Positions 15,859-25,117 of a stretch of DNA of 64,000 nucleotides are shown one piece after another; position 1 is the stretch's first letter; each line of letters starts with the position of its first letter. Source of the DNA: Sphingosinicella terrae. Lineage in GTDB: Bacteria > Pseudomonadota > Alphaproteobacteria > Sphingomonadales > Sphingomonadaceae. The stretch spans positions 88,751 through 152,750 of the forward strand of contig NZ_QDFY01000010.1 of assembly GCF_003347635.1 (NCBI RefSeq). Direction: 5' to 3'. The notes under the pieces were generated by a model. That model saw only the letters and a list, made by a program, of their open reading frames with translations. It was not told where the DNA came from and ran no database searches. Both the position numbers and the translations under genes were made by a program.

Positions 15859-17535
15859 TCATGCGGCCTCGGCCGCCAGCTTGTGATAGCGCTCCCTCAG
15901 CTCGACCTTGTCGATCTTGCCGGTGCCGAGCTTGGGCAGCGGCTCGCCGTCCATCCAGACATAAGCCGGCAGCTTGAACTGGGCGATATGCTCCGAGAGG
16001 AAGGCGAGCAGTCCGTCCGGATCGACCCCGCCGGTCTCGCTGTAGACGACCGCTCCGGGCACCTCGCCGAGCCTTTCGTCCGGAACCCCGAACACCGCCG
16101 CTTCGGATACCGCCGGATGCGCGTAGATCGCCGCCTCCACCTCCTGGGCGCTGATATTCTCGCCGCCGCGGATGATGATGTCCTTCTTGCGGTCGACGAT
16201 GAAGAGGTAGCCGTCCTCGTCGAGATAGCCGATGTCGCCGGTGCGCACATAGCCGTCCTCGGTCAAAGCGGCGCGCGTCGCCGTTTCGTCGCGCCAGTAT
16301 CCGCGGATGTTCGCGGCGGATCGGATCGCGATCTCGCCCCGCTCCCCGGCCGGCAGATGGAGGTCGCCGTCGCCGAGGATCGCGATCTCCACCAGCGGCT
16401 GCTGCGCCCGGCCGGTCGAGGCCGGCTTTTCATGATAGTTCGACCAGAAATTGCTGCACCCGACCGCATTGGTCTCGGTCAGGCCGTAGCCCAGAGCGGG
16501 CTGCGCCGCCGTGAAGCTCTCCTCCAGCCGGGTCACGTGCGAGACCGGCCGGGGCGCGCCCCCGGCGGCGATGTCGGTGAGGCTGGACAGGTCGTATTTC
16601 TCCCGGTCCGGATGCTGCATCAGCTCCAGGCTCATCGTCGGGACGCCGACGAAATAGGTGATCTTCTCGCGCTCGATCAGGCGCAGCGCCTCGCCCGCAT
16701 CCCATCGCGGCATCAGCACCATGGTCCGGCCGATGACGAAGCTGTTGAGCAGCACCGGCACCTCGCCGGTGACGTGGAACAGCGGGACGTTGACCAGCGT
16801 CCTCGGCGGCGACACCGGCGGCTGGCCTTCGCTTTCCTTGATGCCGAGCAGGGTCATCAGGCCGATCGCATAGGCGTAGACGCCGGTGGTGACGGCGCGG
16901 TGGGTGGAGACCGCGCCCTTGGCCAGCCCGGTCGAGCCCGAGGTGAACAGGATGGTGGCGTCGTCCTCGGGCGCGATCTCCGGCAGGTCCGCCTCGGCCT
17001 CGCCGACCAAAGGTGCGATCGCCTCGCCGACCGGCCGGTCGATGTCGAGCGTCACCACCGGCATGCCGAGTCCGGTCGCCTCGATCCGCTTCGCGCGCGG
17101 CGCGTCGGCGACGACCAGCTTCGGCTCGGTCAGGGCGAGGGCGTGGCGCATCTCGTCGGCCTGCCACCAGCCGTTGATCAAGGTCGCGATCCCGCCGGCC
17201 TTGAGGACGGCCATCCAGCAGACGATCCAGGCCGGACAATTGCGCATCGCGATGGCGATCCGGTCGCCCTTGGCGATTCCGGACCCGGCGAGCGCCCGCG
17301 CCAGGCGGGTGGCATGCTGGTTGAGCTCGGCGAAGGTCAGCCGTTCGTCGCCGGCGACGACGCCCTCGGCGGCGCCGTTGAGCGCGCAGAAGATATCGAA
17401 CAGGGCCGGCAGGGCGGGCGGGAAATTGGCGACGATCGCGCGGCCGTCGGGATCGCGCCCGATCTGGACTCGGCCGCCCTCGCCGATCACCTTGGCCAGG
17501 ACCGCGTCATACTTGCGGTCGAGCATGCTCGGCAT
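15859..17535 (-). CDS. AMP-forming acyl-CoA synthetase
   Basis: A 558-residue member of the ANL superfamily that activates a carboxylic acid to an acyl-adenylate and then a CoA thioester. Core motifs are [15 protein letters not shown] (P-loop-like, about residues 194-208), the GYGLTETNA motif (about 350-358), the [15 protein letters not shown] region (about 432-446) and [15 protein letters not shown], ending with the catalytic Lys in [10 protein letters not shown]. The substrate cannot be told; a fatty or aromatic acid is likely. It is divergent from lgt. It is separate from the second synthetase at 61260. Confidence 0.85.
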   Translation of the reverse strand: MPSMLDRKYDAVLAKVIGEGGRVQIGRDPDGRAIVANFPPALPALFDIFCALNGAAEGVVAGDERLTFAELNQHATRLARALAGSGIAKGDRIAIAMRNCPAWIVCWMAVLKAGGIATLINGWWQADEMRHALALTEPKLVVADAPRAKRIEATGLGMPVVTLDIDRPVGEAIAPLVGEAEADLPEIAPEDDATILFTSGSTGLAKGAVSTHRAVTTGVYAYAIGLMTLLGIKESEGQPPVSPPRTLVNVPLFHVTGEVPVLLNSFVIGRTMVLMPRWDAGEALRLIEREKITYFVGVPTMSLELMQHPDREKYDLSSLTDIAAGGAPRPVSHVTRLEESFTAAQPALGYGLTETNAVGCSNFWSNYHEKPASTGRAQQPLVEIAILGDGDLHLPAGERGEIAIRSAANIRGYWRDETATRAALTEDGYVRTGDIGYLDEDGYLFIVDRKKDIIIRGGENISAQEVEAAIYAHPAVSEAAVFGVPDERLGEVPGAVVYSETGGVDPDGLLAFLSEHIAQFKLPAYVWMDGEPLPKLGTGKIDKVELRERYHKLAAEAA

Positions 17536-17607
17536 TTCCGCGCCTCTCCTTCGCTTTGCCTTTCTTTCTCCCCCCTCTATGAAGGCGCGAGCCTTGAGGG
17601 GGAAGCC

Positions 17608-18477
17608 TTGATCGACGTCCTACTGACAACGCTGACAATAAGTACGGGCGCGATCCGGTTCGAAGAGCTCGGTCTCAGCCCGATCGCGCTCGACCTCGGC
17701 TTCTTCCAGCTGCGCTGGTACAGCCTCGCCTACCTGGCGGGCATCGTCCTCGGCTGGTGGTACCTGATGAAGCTGCTCGGCCAGCCCGGGGCGCCCATGG
17801 CCCGGCGTCACGCCGACGACATGGTCTTCTACGCCACGCTCGGGATCATCCTCGGCGGCCGCCTCGGCTACGTGCTCTTCTACCGGCCGCTTTACTATCT
17901 CCAGAACCCGATCGAGATCCCGCAGCTGTGGGACGGCGGCATGTCCTTCCACGGCGGCGTCATCGGCGTCACGCTCGGCATCCTGTGGATGGCCCGCCAG
18001 CACAAGCTCGACTGGCTGCGGATCCACGACTACGTCGCCTGCTGCGTCCCGTTCGGGCTGTTTCTTGGCCGCGTCGCCAATTTCGTGAACGGCGAATTGT
18101 GGGGGCGCACCACCGACGTGCCCTGGGCGATCGTCTTTCCCGATGGCGGCCCCTTTCCCCGTCATCCCAGCCAGCTCTACGAGGCGTTGCTCGAGGGCAT
18201 CGTCCTCTTCCTCATCCTCTGGTACATGTTCTGGCGGACGCGGGCGCGCTACCAGCCCGGCCGGCTCGTCGGCGCGTTCCTGCTCGTCTACGGCCTCAGC
18301 CGCTTCTTCGTCGAATTCTTCCGCGAAGCCGATGCCCAGCTGATGGAGTTCGCCCGGATGACCCACCTCCACATGGGCCAGTGGCTGTCCCTGCCGATGA
18401 TCCTCGGCGGCCTTTATCTTGTGCTGACCGCCGGGCGGCGCGCGGCCAATGTCCGGCCGGTGCCCGAAAATGCCTGA
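17608..18477 (+). CDS. lgt: Prolipoprotein diacylglyceryl transferase
   Basis: A 289-residue inner-membrane enzyme that transfers diacylglycerol to the lipobox Cys of prolipoproteins. Recognised by [38 protein letters not shown] (with the essential His), and the signature [16 protein letters not shown] (about residues 151-166), then [12 protein letters not shown]. Several transmembrane helices. The best start is TTG 17608, right behind a GAGGGGGA box; there is no ATG nearby in frame. First gene of the operon lgt-midA-GNAT-pgeF, with an 8-base overlap to the next gene. Confidence 0.95.
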   Translation: MIDVLLTTLTISTGAIRFEELGLSPIALDLGFFQLRWYSLAYLAGIVLGWWYLMKLLGQPGAPMARRHADDMVFYATLGIILGGRLGYVLFYRPLYYLQNPIEIPQLWDGGMSFHGGVIGVTLGILWMARQHKLDWLRIHDYVACCVPFGLFLGRVANFVNGELWGRTTDVPWAIVFPDGGPFPRHPSQLYEALLEGIVLFLILWYMFWRTRARYQPGRLVGAFLLVYGLSRFFVEFFREADAQLMEFARMTHLHMGQWLSLPMILGGLYLVLTAGRRAANVRPVPENA

Positions 18478-19477
18478 GTCGGCTCGCCCGGCCGCGGCTG
18501 GGGGGGACGTCGCCGAACGCCTCGCCGGCCGGATCGCGCGCGAGGGCCCGATCAGCGTCGCCGACTATATGGCGGAGGCGAACGCGCATTATTACGCGAC
18601 CCGCGATCCGTTCGGGCGCGCGGGCGATTTCGTCACCGCGCCGGAGATCAGCCAGATGTTCGGAGAGCTGATCGGCATCTGGCTTGCCGACCTCTGGATC
18701 CGCGCCGGCCGGCCTTCGGGCCTGCGCTATGTCGAGCTCGGCCCGGGGCGGGGTACCCTCGCGCAGGATGCGCTGAGGGCGATGCGCGGCGCCGGGCTCG
18801 AGCCGCCGCTCGAGCTGGTCGAGACCAGCCCCGTGCTGCGCCGGGCCCAGTCGGAGCGGCTGCCGCCCGCCCGCTGGCACGACGATCTTTCCACCGTCCC
18901 CGACCGGGGGCCGCTCCTGATCGTCGCCAACGAATTCTTCGATGCGCTGCCGGTGCATCAATATGGCGACGGTCGCGAGCTCCGGGTCCATCTCGAAGGC
19001 GGGCGGTTCGTCCGCGAGAACGGCTCCCCGGTCACCGAGGCCTCGCCCGCGTCGGTCGCGATCGTGCGGGATCTTTCGCGCCGCCTCGTCGCCCAAAGCG
19101 GGGCCGCCCTCATCGTCGATTACGGTCACGACCGGACCGGGGTCGGCGATACGCTGCAGGCGGTCGCCGGCCATGCCTTTGCCGATCCATGGGAGGCGCC
19201 GGGGAGCCGCGATCTCACCGCTCATGTCGATTTCGCCGCGCTGGCGGCGGCCGCGCGATCGGAAGGTGTCCGGATCTGCGGTCCGACGACGCAGGGCGAT
19301 TGGCTGGAGGCGATGGGGATCCAGATCCGCGCCGCTTCGCTCGCCAAGGCCGCGCCGGAGCGGACCGCGGAGATCGCCGCCGCGCGCCACCGTCTGATCG
19401 CGCCGTCGCAAATGGGCCGGCTGTTCAAGGCGATGGCGCTGGTCGCGCCGTCCTGGCCGGAACCGGTGGGGTTCTGA
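18470..19477 (+). CDS. MidA/NDUFAF7-family SAM-dependent methyltransferase
   Basis: A 335-residue methyltransferase of the family that includes mitochondrial MidA/NDUFAF7, which methylates an Arg of the NDUFS2 subunit of complex I. Motifs: [20 protein letters not shown] (about residues 31-50), [19 protein letters not shown] (about 59-77), the SAM site [16 protein letters not shown], and [14 protein letters not shown] bacterial role in complex I maturation is inferred from the homologue. It starts inside the end of lgt and its stop overlaps the ATG of the GNAT gene (TGATG). Confidence 0.9.
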   Translation: MPESARPAAAGGDVAERLAGRIAREGPISVADYMAEANAHYYATRDPFGRAGDFVTAPEISQMFGELIGIWLADLWIRAGRPSGLRYVELGPGRGTLAQDALRAMRGAGLEPPLELVETSPVLRRAQSERLPPARWHDDLSTVPDRGPLLIVANEFFDALPVHQYGDGRELRVHLEGGRFVRENGSPVTEASPASVAIVRDLSRRLVAQSGAALIVDYGHDRTGVGDTLQAVAGHAFADPWEAPGSRDLTAHVDFAALAAAARSEGVRICGPTTQGDWLEAMGIQIRAASLAKAAPERTAEIAAARHRLIAPSQMGRLFKAMALVAPSWPEPVGF

Positions 19478-19995
19478 TGGCGGCGATCAGCTGGCGGATG
19501 GCGGGCCCCGACGATGCTCCGATCCTGGCGGATCTCGGCCGCGATACCTTCATCGAGACGTTCGGCCACCTCTACACGCCGGAGAATCTCGCCGCCTTTC
19601 TCGCCAATCATTCCGAGGAGAAATGGCGCCGGGAGCTGGCCGATCCGGGCTTCGCCGTCCGTCTCGGCGAATCGGAGGGCAGGCCGGCGGCCTATGCCAA
19701 GCTCGCGCCGCCGTCGCTCCCGGTCGAGGCCGGTCCCGCCAGCATCGAGCTTCGCCAATTCTACGTGCTGCGGCCCTGGCACGGCGCCGGGGTCGCCGCG
19801 GAACTAATGGATTGGGTGCTCGACGAGGCCCGCACCCGCGGCGCCGGCGACGTCTATCTGTCCGTCTTCATCGACAACCAGCGTGCGCGGCGCTTCTACG
19901 AACGCTACGGCTTCGACTATGTCGGCACCTATGCCTTCATGGTCGGCACCCATGCGGACGAGGATCTGATCATGCGAAAGAGGCTGGCCTCGTGA
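19477..19995 (+). CDS. GNAT-family N-acetyltransferase
   Basis: A 172-residue Gcn5-related acetyltransferase. The fold is visible from WRMAGPDDAPILADLGRDTF at the start, through the acetyl-CoA site (ELRQFYVLRPWHGAGVAAEL, about residues 89-108, where HGAG replaces the usual QGxGxG/A), to DNQRARRFYERYGFDYVG near the end (about 133-150). The acceptor is unknown. It is translationally coupled on both sides: one base shared with the methyltransferase gene and four (GTGA) with pgeF. Confidence 0.85.
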   Translation: MAAISWRMAGPDDAPILADLGRDTFIETFGHLYTPENLAAFLANHSEEKWRRELADPGFAVRLGESEGRPAAYAKLAPPSLPVEAGPASIELRQFYVLRPWHGAGVAAELMDWVLDEARTRGAGDVYLSVFIDNQRARRFYERYGFDYVGTYAFMVGTHADEDLIMRKRLAS

Positions 19996-20753
19996 CGGTC
20001 GAAGTCATCACGTCCGGATTGCTGGCGGTGCCGCACGGCTTCCTCGGCCGGCGCGGCGGTGTCTCCCGGGGCATCTGCTCGGGCTTGAATGTCGGCCTCG
20101 GCTCCGACGACGACCGCACCGCGATCGTCGAGAACCGCCGCCGCGCGGTCGCAGCGGTGGCGCCGGGCGCGCAGCTGGTCACCGTCCATCAGGTCCATTC
20201 CGCGCAGACCGAGGTCGCCGTCGGGCCCTGGCCGGACGACGCGCGGCCCCGCGCCGACGCGGTCGTCACCGATCGGCCGGGCCTCGTCCTCGGCATTCTC
20301 ACCGCGGATTGCGCGCCCGTCCTGCTGGCCGATGCGCAGGCGGGGGTGGTCGGCGCCGCCCATGCCGGATGGAAGGGGGCGTTCGGCGGAGTCGTCGAAT
20401 CGGTGCTGGCGGCGATGGAGGGGCTCGGCGCCGATCGCGGCCGCATCGCCGCGGCGATCGGCCCGTGCATCGCGCGCCGGAGCTACGAGGTCGACGATGG
20501 CTTCGCGCGGCGCTTCGCCGAGGCCGATCCGGACAATGACCGCTTCTTCTCGTCGGGACGCGAAGGGCATCACCAGTTCGACCTGGAAGGCTATGTCGCC
20601 GCCCGGCTCGGCGCGGCCGGGCTGCGGCGGGTCGAGGCTCTCGGCCTGGACACCTATGGCGACGCCGACCGATTCTTCAGCTTCAGGCGCGCCACCCATC
20701 GCAGCGAGGCCGATTACGGCCGCCAGATCTCGCTCGTCTCGCTCCCCGCCTGA
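19992..20753 (+). CDS. pgeF: Peptidoglycan editing factor / purine nucleosidase PgeF (YfiH/LACC1 family)
   Basis: A 253-residue member of the YfiH/LACC1 family. Characteristic segments are HGFLGRRGGVSRG at the N terminus, VHQVHSA (about residues 65-71), LTADCAPVLLAD (about 108-119, metal-binding Cys) and AAHAGWKGAF (about 126-135, metal-binding His), ending with DRFFSFRRA. Family members were long called laccase-like. They are now described as purine nucleoside phosphorylases/deaminases and as factors preventing misincorporation in peptidoglycan. Start codon GTG 19992, overlapping the GNAT stop by 4 bases. Confidence 0.9.
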   Translation: MTVEVITSGLLAVPHGFLGRRGGVSRGICSGLNVGLGSDDDRTAIVENRRRAVAAVAPGAQLVTVHQVHSAQTEVAVGPWPDDARPRADAVVTDRPGLVLGILTADCAPVLLADAQAGVVGAAHAGWKGAFGGVVESVLAAMEGLGADRGRIAAAIGPCIARRSYEVDDGFARRFAEADPDNDRFFSSGREGHHQFDLEGYVAARLGAAGLRRVEALGLDTYGDADRFFSFRRATHRSEADYGRQISLVSLPA

Positions 20754-20894
20754 GGCCGGAGATCCGCCGCCGGCGGCTTTCGCCGGGGCTAGATAGCCGC
20801 GCCCTGCTTCGGCTAGGGCACCGCCATCAAAACCTCGAGAGGCCCCGATGCCGGCGCGCTTGCGAGCCGATGCGCGCGGCGAGGGCCGGAGACC

Positions 20895-22199
20895 ATGATG
20901 GTAGACGAAGCCAAGCTGACCGGCGCGACCCCTCGCCGCCGTCCGAAGCCCGACGTCCTCGAGATCGGCGGCCGCCGGCTCAAGCCGTCCACCCTGATGA
21001 TGGGCCACGGCTATGATCCGGCGCTCTCCGAAGGCGCGTTGAAGCCGCCCATCTTCCTCACCTCGACCTTCGTCTTCGAGAGTGCCGAAGCCGGCAAGCG
21101 CCACTTCGAAGGCGTCACCGGCAAGCGGCCGGGCGGCTCCGAGGGTCTCGTCTATTCGCGCTTCAACGGTCCGAATCAGGAGATCCTCGAGGACCGGCTC
21201 AGCGTCTGGGAGGATGCCGAGGATTCGCTGAGCTTCTCGTCGGGCATGTCCGCCATCGCCACCCTCCTGCTGACCTTCGTCCAGCCGGGCGACGTCGTCG
21301 TCCATTCGGGTCCGCTCTATGCGGCGACGGAGACCTTGATCGGCCGCATCCTCGGCCGCTTCGACATCAAGTGGCTCGATTTCGCCGCCGGCGCGACCGA
21401 GCAGGAGATCGCCGACGTGCTCGATCGGGCGAAGGCGATGGGGCGGGTGCCGCTCATCTATCTCGAAAGCCCGGCCAACCCGACCAACCAGCTGGTCGAC
21501 GTCGAGGCGGTGCGCAAGGTGCGCGACGCGGCCTTTCCGGACAATCCGCCGCCCATCGCCATCGACAATACCTTCCTCGGCCCGCTCTGGCACCACCCGC
21601 TTCGCCACGGCGCCGACCTTTCCGTCTACTCGCTCACCAAATATGCGGGCGGGCACAGCGATCTCGTCGCCGGCGGCGTGGTCGGATCGGAGGCGCTGAT
21701 CACCCCGATCCGGATGATGCGCAACACGATCGGCACGATCACCGATCCCAACACCGCCTGGATGCTGCTGCGCAGCCTCGAGACGCTGGAGCTGCGCATG
21801 ACGCGCGCCGGCGAGAATGCGGCGAAGGTCTGCGCCTTCCTGCGCGACCATGCCAAGGTCGACAGCGTCGGCTATCTCGGCTTCCTCACCGAGGGACGGC
21901 AGGCCGACATCTATCGCCGACACTGCACCGGCGCCGGATCGACCTTCTCGCTCTATCTCAAGGGCGGGGAGAAGGAGGCCTTCGCCTTCCTCGACAGTCT
22001 CAGGATCGCCAAGCTCGCGGTCAGCCTCGGAGGCACCGAGACGCTTGCCAGCGCGCCGGCGGCGATGACCCACCTCTCGGTCCCCGACGCGCGCAAGCAG
22101 GCGCTCGGCATCACCGACAATCTCGTCCGCATCTCGATCGGCGTCGAGGATGCCGACGACCTGATCGCCGATTTCGACCAGGCGCTCGGCGCCGTCTGA
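20895..22199 (+). CDS. Cystathionine gamma-synthase-family PLP enzyme
   Basis: A 434-residue trans-sulfuration (Cys/Met metabolism) PLP enzyme. The PLP phosphate-binding segment SFSSGMSAIATLLLTF (about residues 114-129), ESPANPTNQLVDV (about 191-203) and the Schiff-base Lys in SVYSLTKYAGGHSD (about 243-256) are present. Candidates are cystathionine gamma-synthase, O-acylhomoserine sulfhydrylase and methionine gamma-lyase; the N-terminal extension of about 40 residues and the insert near residue 75 fit the subgroup annotated only as 'cystathionine gamma-synthase family'. No SAM riboswitch was recognised upstream. Two ATG codons in tandem (20895, 20898) follow a GGAG box. Confidence 0.85.
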   Translation: MMVDEAKLTGATPRRRPKPDVLEIGGRRLKPSTLMMGHGYDPALSEGALKPPIFLTSTFVFESAEAGKRHFEGVTGKRPGGSEGLVYSRFNGPNQEILEDRLSVWEDAEDSLSFSSGMSAIATLLLTFVQPGDVVVHSGPLYAATETLIGRILGRFDIKWLDFAAGATEQEIADVLDRAKAMGRVPLIYLESPANPTNQLVDVEAVRKVRDAAFPDNPPPIAIDNTFLGPLWHHPLRHGADLSVYSLTKYAGGHSDLVAGGVVGSEALITPIRMMRNTIGTITDPNTAWMLLRSLETLELRMTRAGENAAKVCAFLRDHAKVDSVGYLGFLTEGRQADIYRRHCTGAGSTFSLYLKGGEKEAFAFLDSLRIAKLAVSLGGTETLASAPAAMTHLSVPDARKQALGITDNLVRISIGVEDADDLIADFDQALGAV

Positions 22200-22225
22200 G
22201 CCCTCCGCTTCCAGCCCCGCAAAGG

Positions 22226-22247
22226 TCCGCCGGCGCCTGCCGGCGGA
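22226..22247. terminator. Perfect 9-bp hairpin after the PLP enzyme gene
   Basis: TCCGCCGGC and GCCGGCGGA pair perfectly around a GCCT loop, 27 bases after the stop of the PLP enzyme gene and 24 before the nuclease start. There is no T run on the plus strand, so it may end transcription weakly or stabilise the upstream mRNA. Confidence 0.4.
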
Positions 22248-22270
22248 TCCTCGTCATCAGTGAGTTCACC

Positions 22271-23116
22271 GTGCTGCGTCTGTCCGCCCTGATCGTGCTT
22301 CTGTTCCTGCCGAGCCCGGCGCTCGCCTGGTGGGATTACGGGCACGAGACCGTCGCCCGGATCGCCGAGGCCGAGATCCGGCCGGCGACGCGGGCGCGCA
22401 TCCGCGCTCTCCTCGCCCGCTCGGCCTTGCTCGACACCCCGACCTGCGCCGCCGCGACGATGGCGGAGGCGAGCACCTGGCCCGATTGCGTGAAGGAGCT
22501 CGGCGACCGGTTCAGCTATGCCGCCTCCTGGCATTATCAGAATGTCGACGTCTGCCGTCCGTTCGACCAGGAGGCGGCCTGCCGGGACGGCCATTGCGTC
22601 TCCGCCCAGATCGAGCGCAACGCGCGGCTGCTCGCCGACGAGGCGGTGCCGGTCCGCGAGCGGGTGATGGCCCTGGCCTTTCTCATCCACCTCGTCGGCG
22701 ATCTCCACCAGCCGCTCCACTCCGGCGACCGCGGCGATCTCGGCGGCAACCGGCTGCGCGTCGCCTACGGGCTGATCGAGGGGCGCACCAACCTGCATCT
22801 CGCCTGGGACGGCTATCTCGGCGAGCGCGCGATTTCGACGCCGGCCGCCGGCGCGGCGGGGATCCTGTCGGAGCTTTCGCCTTTGCAGAAGTCGGCGATG
22901 CGGACCGGTTCGCTCGAGGATTGGGCGCGGGAAAGCTGGCGGGCCAGCCGGGATTTCGCCTACGCCTCCGTCCTCGGCGACCCCTGCGGCGAGGTCCCCG
23001 AGGAACGGCCCGTCATCGACGAGGCGATGACCCGCCGGCTGATCCCGATCGTCCGCCTCCAGGCCGCCCGCGGCGGCCTGCGCCTGGCAAGGATGCTCGA
23101 CGAAGCTCTCGCCTGA
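22271..23116 (+). CDS. S1/P1-family secreted nuclease
   Basis: A 281-residue zinc-dependent nuclease of the S1/P1 family that degrades single-stranded nucleic acids outside the cytoplasm. The signal peptide (about residues 1-17, ending SPALA) is followed directly by WWDYGHETVARIAE: the N-terminal Trp of the mature enzyme is itself a zinc ligand in this family. Further ligands lie in HLVGDLHQPLHSGD (about 139-152) and NLHLAWDGYL. GTG 22271 is the start that gives a proper signal. Possible disulfide Cys are near residues 57, 75 and 95. It is monocistronic. Confidence 0.88.
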   Translation: MLRLSALIVLLFLPSPALAWWDYGHETVARIAEAEIRPATRARIRALLARSALLDTPTCAAATMAEASTWPDCVKELGDRFSYAASWHYQNVDVCRPFDQEAACRDGHCVSAQIERNARLLADEAVPVRERVMALAFLIHLVGDLHQPLHSGDRGDLGGNRLRVAYGLIEGRTNLHLAWDGYLGERAISTPAAGAAGILSELSPLQKSAMRTGSLEDWARESWRASRDFAYASVLGDPCGEVPEERPVIDEAMTRRLIPIVRLQAARGGLRLARMLDEALA

Positions 23117-23120
23117 GCAG

Positions 23121-23173
23121 CCCTCTCCCCTTCAGGGGAAAGGCCGGGAGAGGGGGAGTCGAGGCGTTTCGAA
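23121..23173 (+). repeat. Intergenic repeat, family A (CCCTCTCCCC...GAGTCGAGGCGTT)
   Basis: A 53-base element with the hairpin CCCCTTCAGGGG, then GGGAGAGGGGGAGTCGAGGC and TTCGAA. An almost identical copy lies in inverse orientation in the 59505-59623 block. It stands just after the nuclease stop, between convergent genes, so it may serve as an RNA 3' end. Confidence 0.65.
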
Positions 23174-23208
23174 CAGCCCCGACCCTCCCCTTGGAGGCAT
23201 GGACCTCC

Positions 23209-23730
23209 TTATTCCGGCACCACCGTCACGGCGCGGCGATTCTGCGCCCAGGCCGATTCGTTGGAGCCTTCGACCGCGGGACGCTCCTTGCCCCAGCTGA
23301 TCGTCTGCATCCGGTTCGCCGCGATGCCGCGCGACTGGAGATAGTCGCGCGCGGCGTTGGCACGGCGGTCGCCCAGGGCGAGGTTGTACTCGCGGGTGCC
23401 GCGCTCGTCGGCATGGCCCTCGATCGTCACCCGCACGTTCGGATTGCGGTTCAGCCATTGCGCCTGGGCGTCGAGGATCGCCCGCGCTTCGGCATCGATC
23501 GAATAGCTGTCGAAGCCGAACAGGACGCGGTCCGAGGGAACGCTCTGGAGGAAGTCGGCGCGCGAGCCCGGAACGGCGGTGCCGCCGATCGTGCTGTCCT
23601 GGTTGCCCAGGTCGCCGGGGGTCGAGGAGCTCGGCGGCTCGGGCGGAAGCTCCCGGGTGCGCGGGGCGCAGCCCGCCACCAGCGACAGCGACGCAGCGGC
23701 GGCCACCAGGCTGATCATGCTTTTCTTCAT
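23209..23730 (-). CDS. pal: Peptidoglycan-associated lipoprotein Pal
   Basis: A 173-residue outer-membrane lipoprotein: signal MKKSMISLVAAAASLSLVAGC with lipobox Cys 21, a Pro/Ser-rich linker, and an OmpA-like peptidoglycan-binding domain from about residue 65 (VLFGFDSYSID, then TIEGHADERGTREYNLALG, about 107-125, and RANAARDYL). The HADERGTREYN motif binds diaminopimelate in peptidoglycan. Pal is the last gene of the ybgC-tolQRAB-pal operon and links the outer membrane to the wall and to TolB during division. GGAGGA five bases before ATG 23730 fixes the start. Confidence 0.95.
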   Translation of the reverse strand: MKKSMISLVAAAASLSLVAGCAPRTRELPPEPPSSSTPGDLGNQDSTIGGTAVPGSRADFLQSVPSDRVLFGFDSYSIDAEARAILDAQAQWLNRNPNVRVTIEGHADERGTREYNLALGDRRANAARDYLQSRGIAANRMQTISWGKERPAVEGSNESAWAQNRRAVTVVPE

Positions 23731-23764
23731 TCTGTCCTCCATCGTGGTCGACTCGTAAATGGGT

Positions 23765-25117
23765 TCAGTCGCGAAGCGGCGACCAGGCGGGATCGGAGCC
23801 GCCGAGCGGCGTCGGCACGCGGCGCGTGGTGCCGCTGGCGACGTCGACATACCAGAGCTGGCCGGAGCTGGCGCCGCGGGTGAACATGACCGCCCGGCCG
23901 TTCGGCGCCCAGGTCGGGCCTTCGGCGAAGCCGCCGCGGGTGAGGATTCGCTCGCCCGATCCGCCGGGGCTCATCACCCCGATCTGGAAGCTGCCGGTGC
24001 GGGTGAAGGCGATGAGGTCGCCGCGCGGGCTCCACACCGGGGTGGCGTAGCCGCCGCCGCCGAAGCTGATCCGCCGCTGGTCCGATCCGTCGGCATTCAT
24101 CACGTAGAGCTGCTGCGATCCGCTGCGGTCGCTCTCGAACACGATCCGGCTGCCGTCCGGCGAATAGGAGCCGCCGGTATCGACGCCGGGCGAGTTGGTG
24201 AGCCGCTGCGGCGAGCCGCCGCTCACCGGGATCCGGTAGATGTCGGTATTCCCGTTCACCGCCATCGAGAAGATGATGTAGCGGCTGTCCGGCGAGTAGC
24301 GCGGCGCGAAGGTCATATGGGGCTGCTGGACCAGCGGCCGGGTGCGTCCGGAATCGAGTTCGTAGACCATCACCCGGGGGCGCTCGTCCTGGTAGGTCAT
24401 GAAGGTGATTGTCTGCTGGTTCGGCGCGAAACGCGGCGTCAGCACCGTCCACTGCCCGTTGGTCAGGAAGCGGTGGTTGGCGCCGTCATAGTCCATGATC
24501 GCCAGCCGCTTGATCCGCCGCCGCGCCGGCCCGGTCTCGGACACGTAGACGATGCGGGTATCGAAATAGCCGCCCTCGCCGGTCAGCCGCGAATAGATGG
24601 TGTCGGCGCAGCGATGCGCGGCGCGGCGCCATTCCGGCGGCTGGACGACATAGCCCTGGCGGGTCAGCTCCGATCGCAGGGTGACGTCGTAGAGATAGCA
24701 GCCGACGGTCAGCGTCCCGTCCGGATTGGCCTGGACGAAGCCCTGGACGAGATTGTTGGCGCCGGTCGGCGAGAAGGCCCCGAAATCGGGCGCAGTGACC
24801 TGCGGGAAGGAAACGGCCGGGAGCCCCGGGGGGCCGATCGGCGTGAACAGCCCCGAATTCCTGAGGTCGGTGGCCACGATCTCCGCCACCTGGCGGCCCA
24901 GATTCTGGGTGTTGCCCGCCGCCGTGTCCGCCGGGCGCGGCGTCGGCATGTACGGAATGGCGATCGGGATGGCGGTGGTGACGCCCTCGCCGACGCGGAT
25001 CGGCTCGTCCTCTTCGACCGGCCGGTCGGCCGCCTGCTGCTGCGCCGCGGCGGGGGCGACGACGAGCAGCAGGGCGACGCCGGCGAGCAGGGGCTTCAAT
25101 GAGCTGAGCATCTTCAT
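23765..25117 (-). CDS. tolB: Tol-Pal translocation protein TolB
   Basis: A 450-residue periplasmic protein: a signal peptide (about 1-25, ending APAAA), an N-terminal TolB alpha/beta domain to about residue 170, and a C-terminal six-bladed propeller with repeated PD units (FAPRYSPDSRYIIFS, GGSYSPDGSRIVFESDRSG, PVWSPRGDLIAFT, PTWAPNGRAVMFTR). TolB links Pal and TolA in the envelope-constricting machine. Its ATG overlaps the tolA stop by one base. Gene order and spacing are canonical. Confidence 0.95.
   Translation of the reverse strand: MKMLSSLKPLLAGVALLLVVAPAAAQQQAADRPVEEDEPIRVGEGVTTAIPIAIPYMPTPRPADTAAGNTQNLGRQVAEIVATDLRNSGLFTPIGPPGLPAVSFPQVTAPDFGAFSPTGANNLVQGFVQANPDGTLTVGCYLYDVTLRSELTRQGYVVQPPEWRRAAHRCADTIYSRLTGEGGYFDTRIVYVSETGPARRRIKRLAIMDYDGANHRFLTNGQWTVLTPRFAPNQQTITFMTYQDERPRVMVYELDSGRTRPLVQQPHMTFAPRYSPDSRYIIFSMAVNGNTDIYRIPVSGGSPQRLTNSPGVDTGGSYSPDGSRIVFESDRSGSQQLYVMNADGSDQRRISFGGGGYATPVWSPRGDLIAFTRTGSFQIGVMSPGGSGERILTRGGFAEGPTWAPNGRAVMFTRGASSGQLWYVDVASGTTRRVPTPLGGSDPAWSPLRD

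Noticed and set aside
15682..17607. An upstream extension of the lgt frame through the acyl-CoA ligase region
   Set aside because: It is antisense to a well-conserved ligase; the TTG at 17608 with a ribosome-binding site gives the normal Lgt length.
20754..20894. Possible SAM-II or similar riboswitch upstream of the trans-sulfuration gene
   Set aside because: The conserved SAM-II pseudoknot core was not recognisable; only a short GC palindrome is present.
19929..22073. A 714-codon open frame antisense to pgeF and the PLP enzyme gene
   Set aside because: Both sense genes have clear family motifs; the antisense translation has none.
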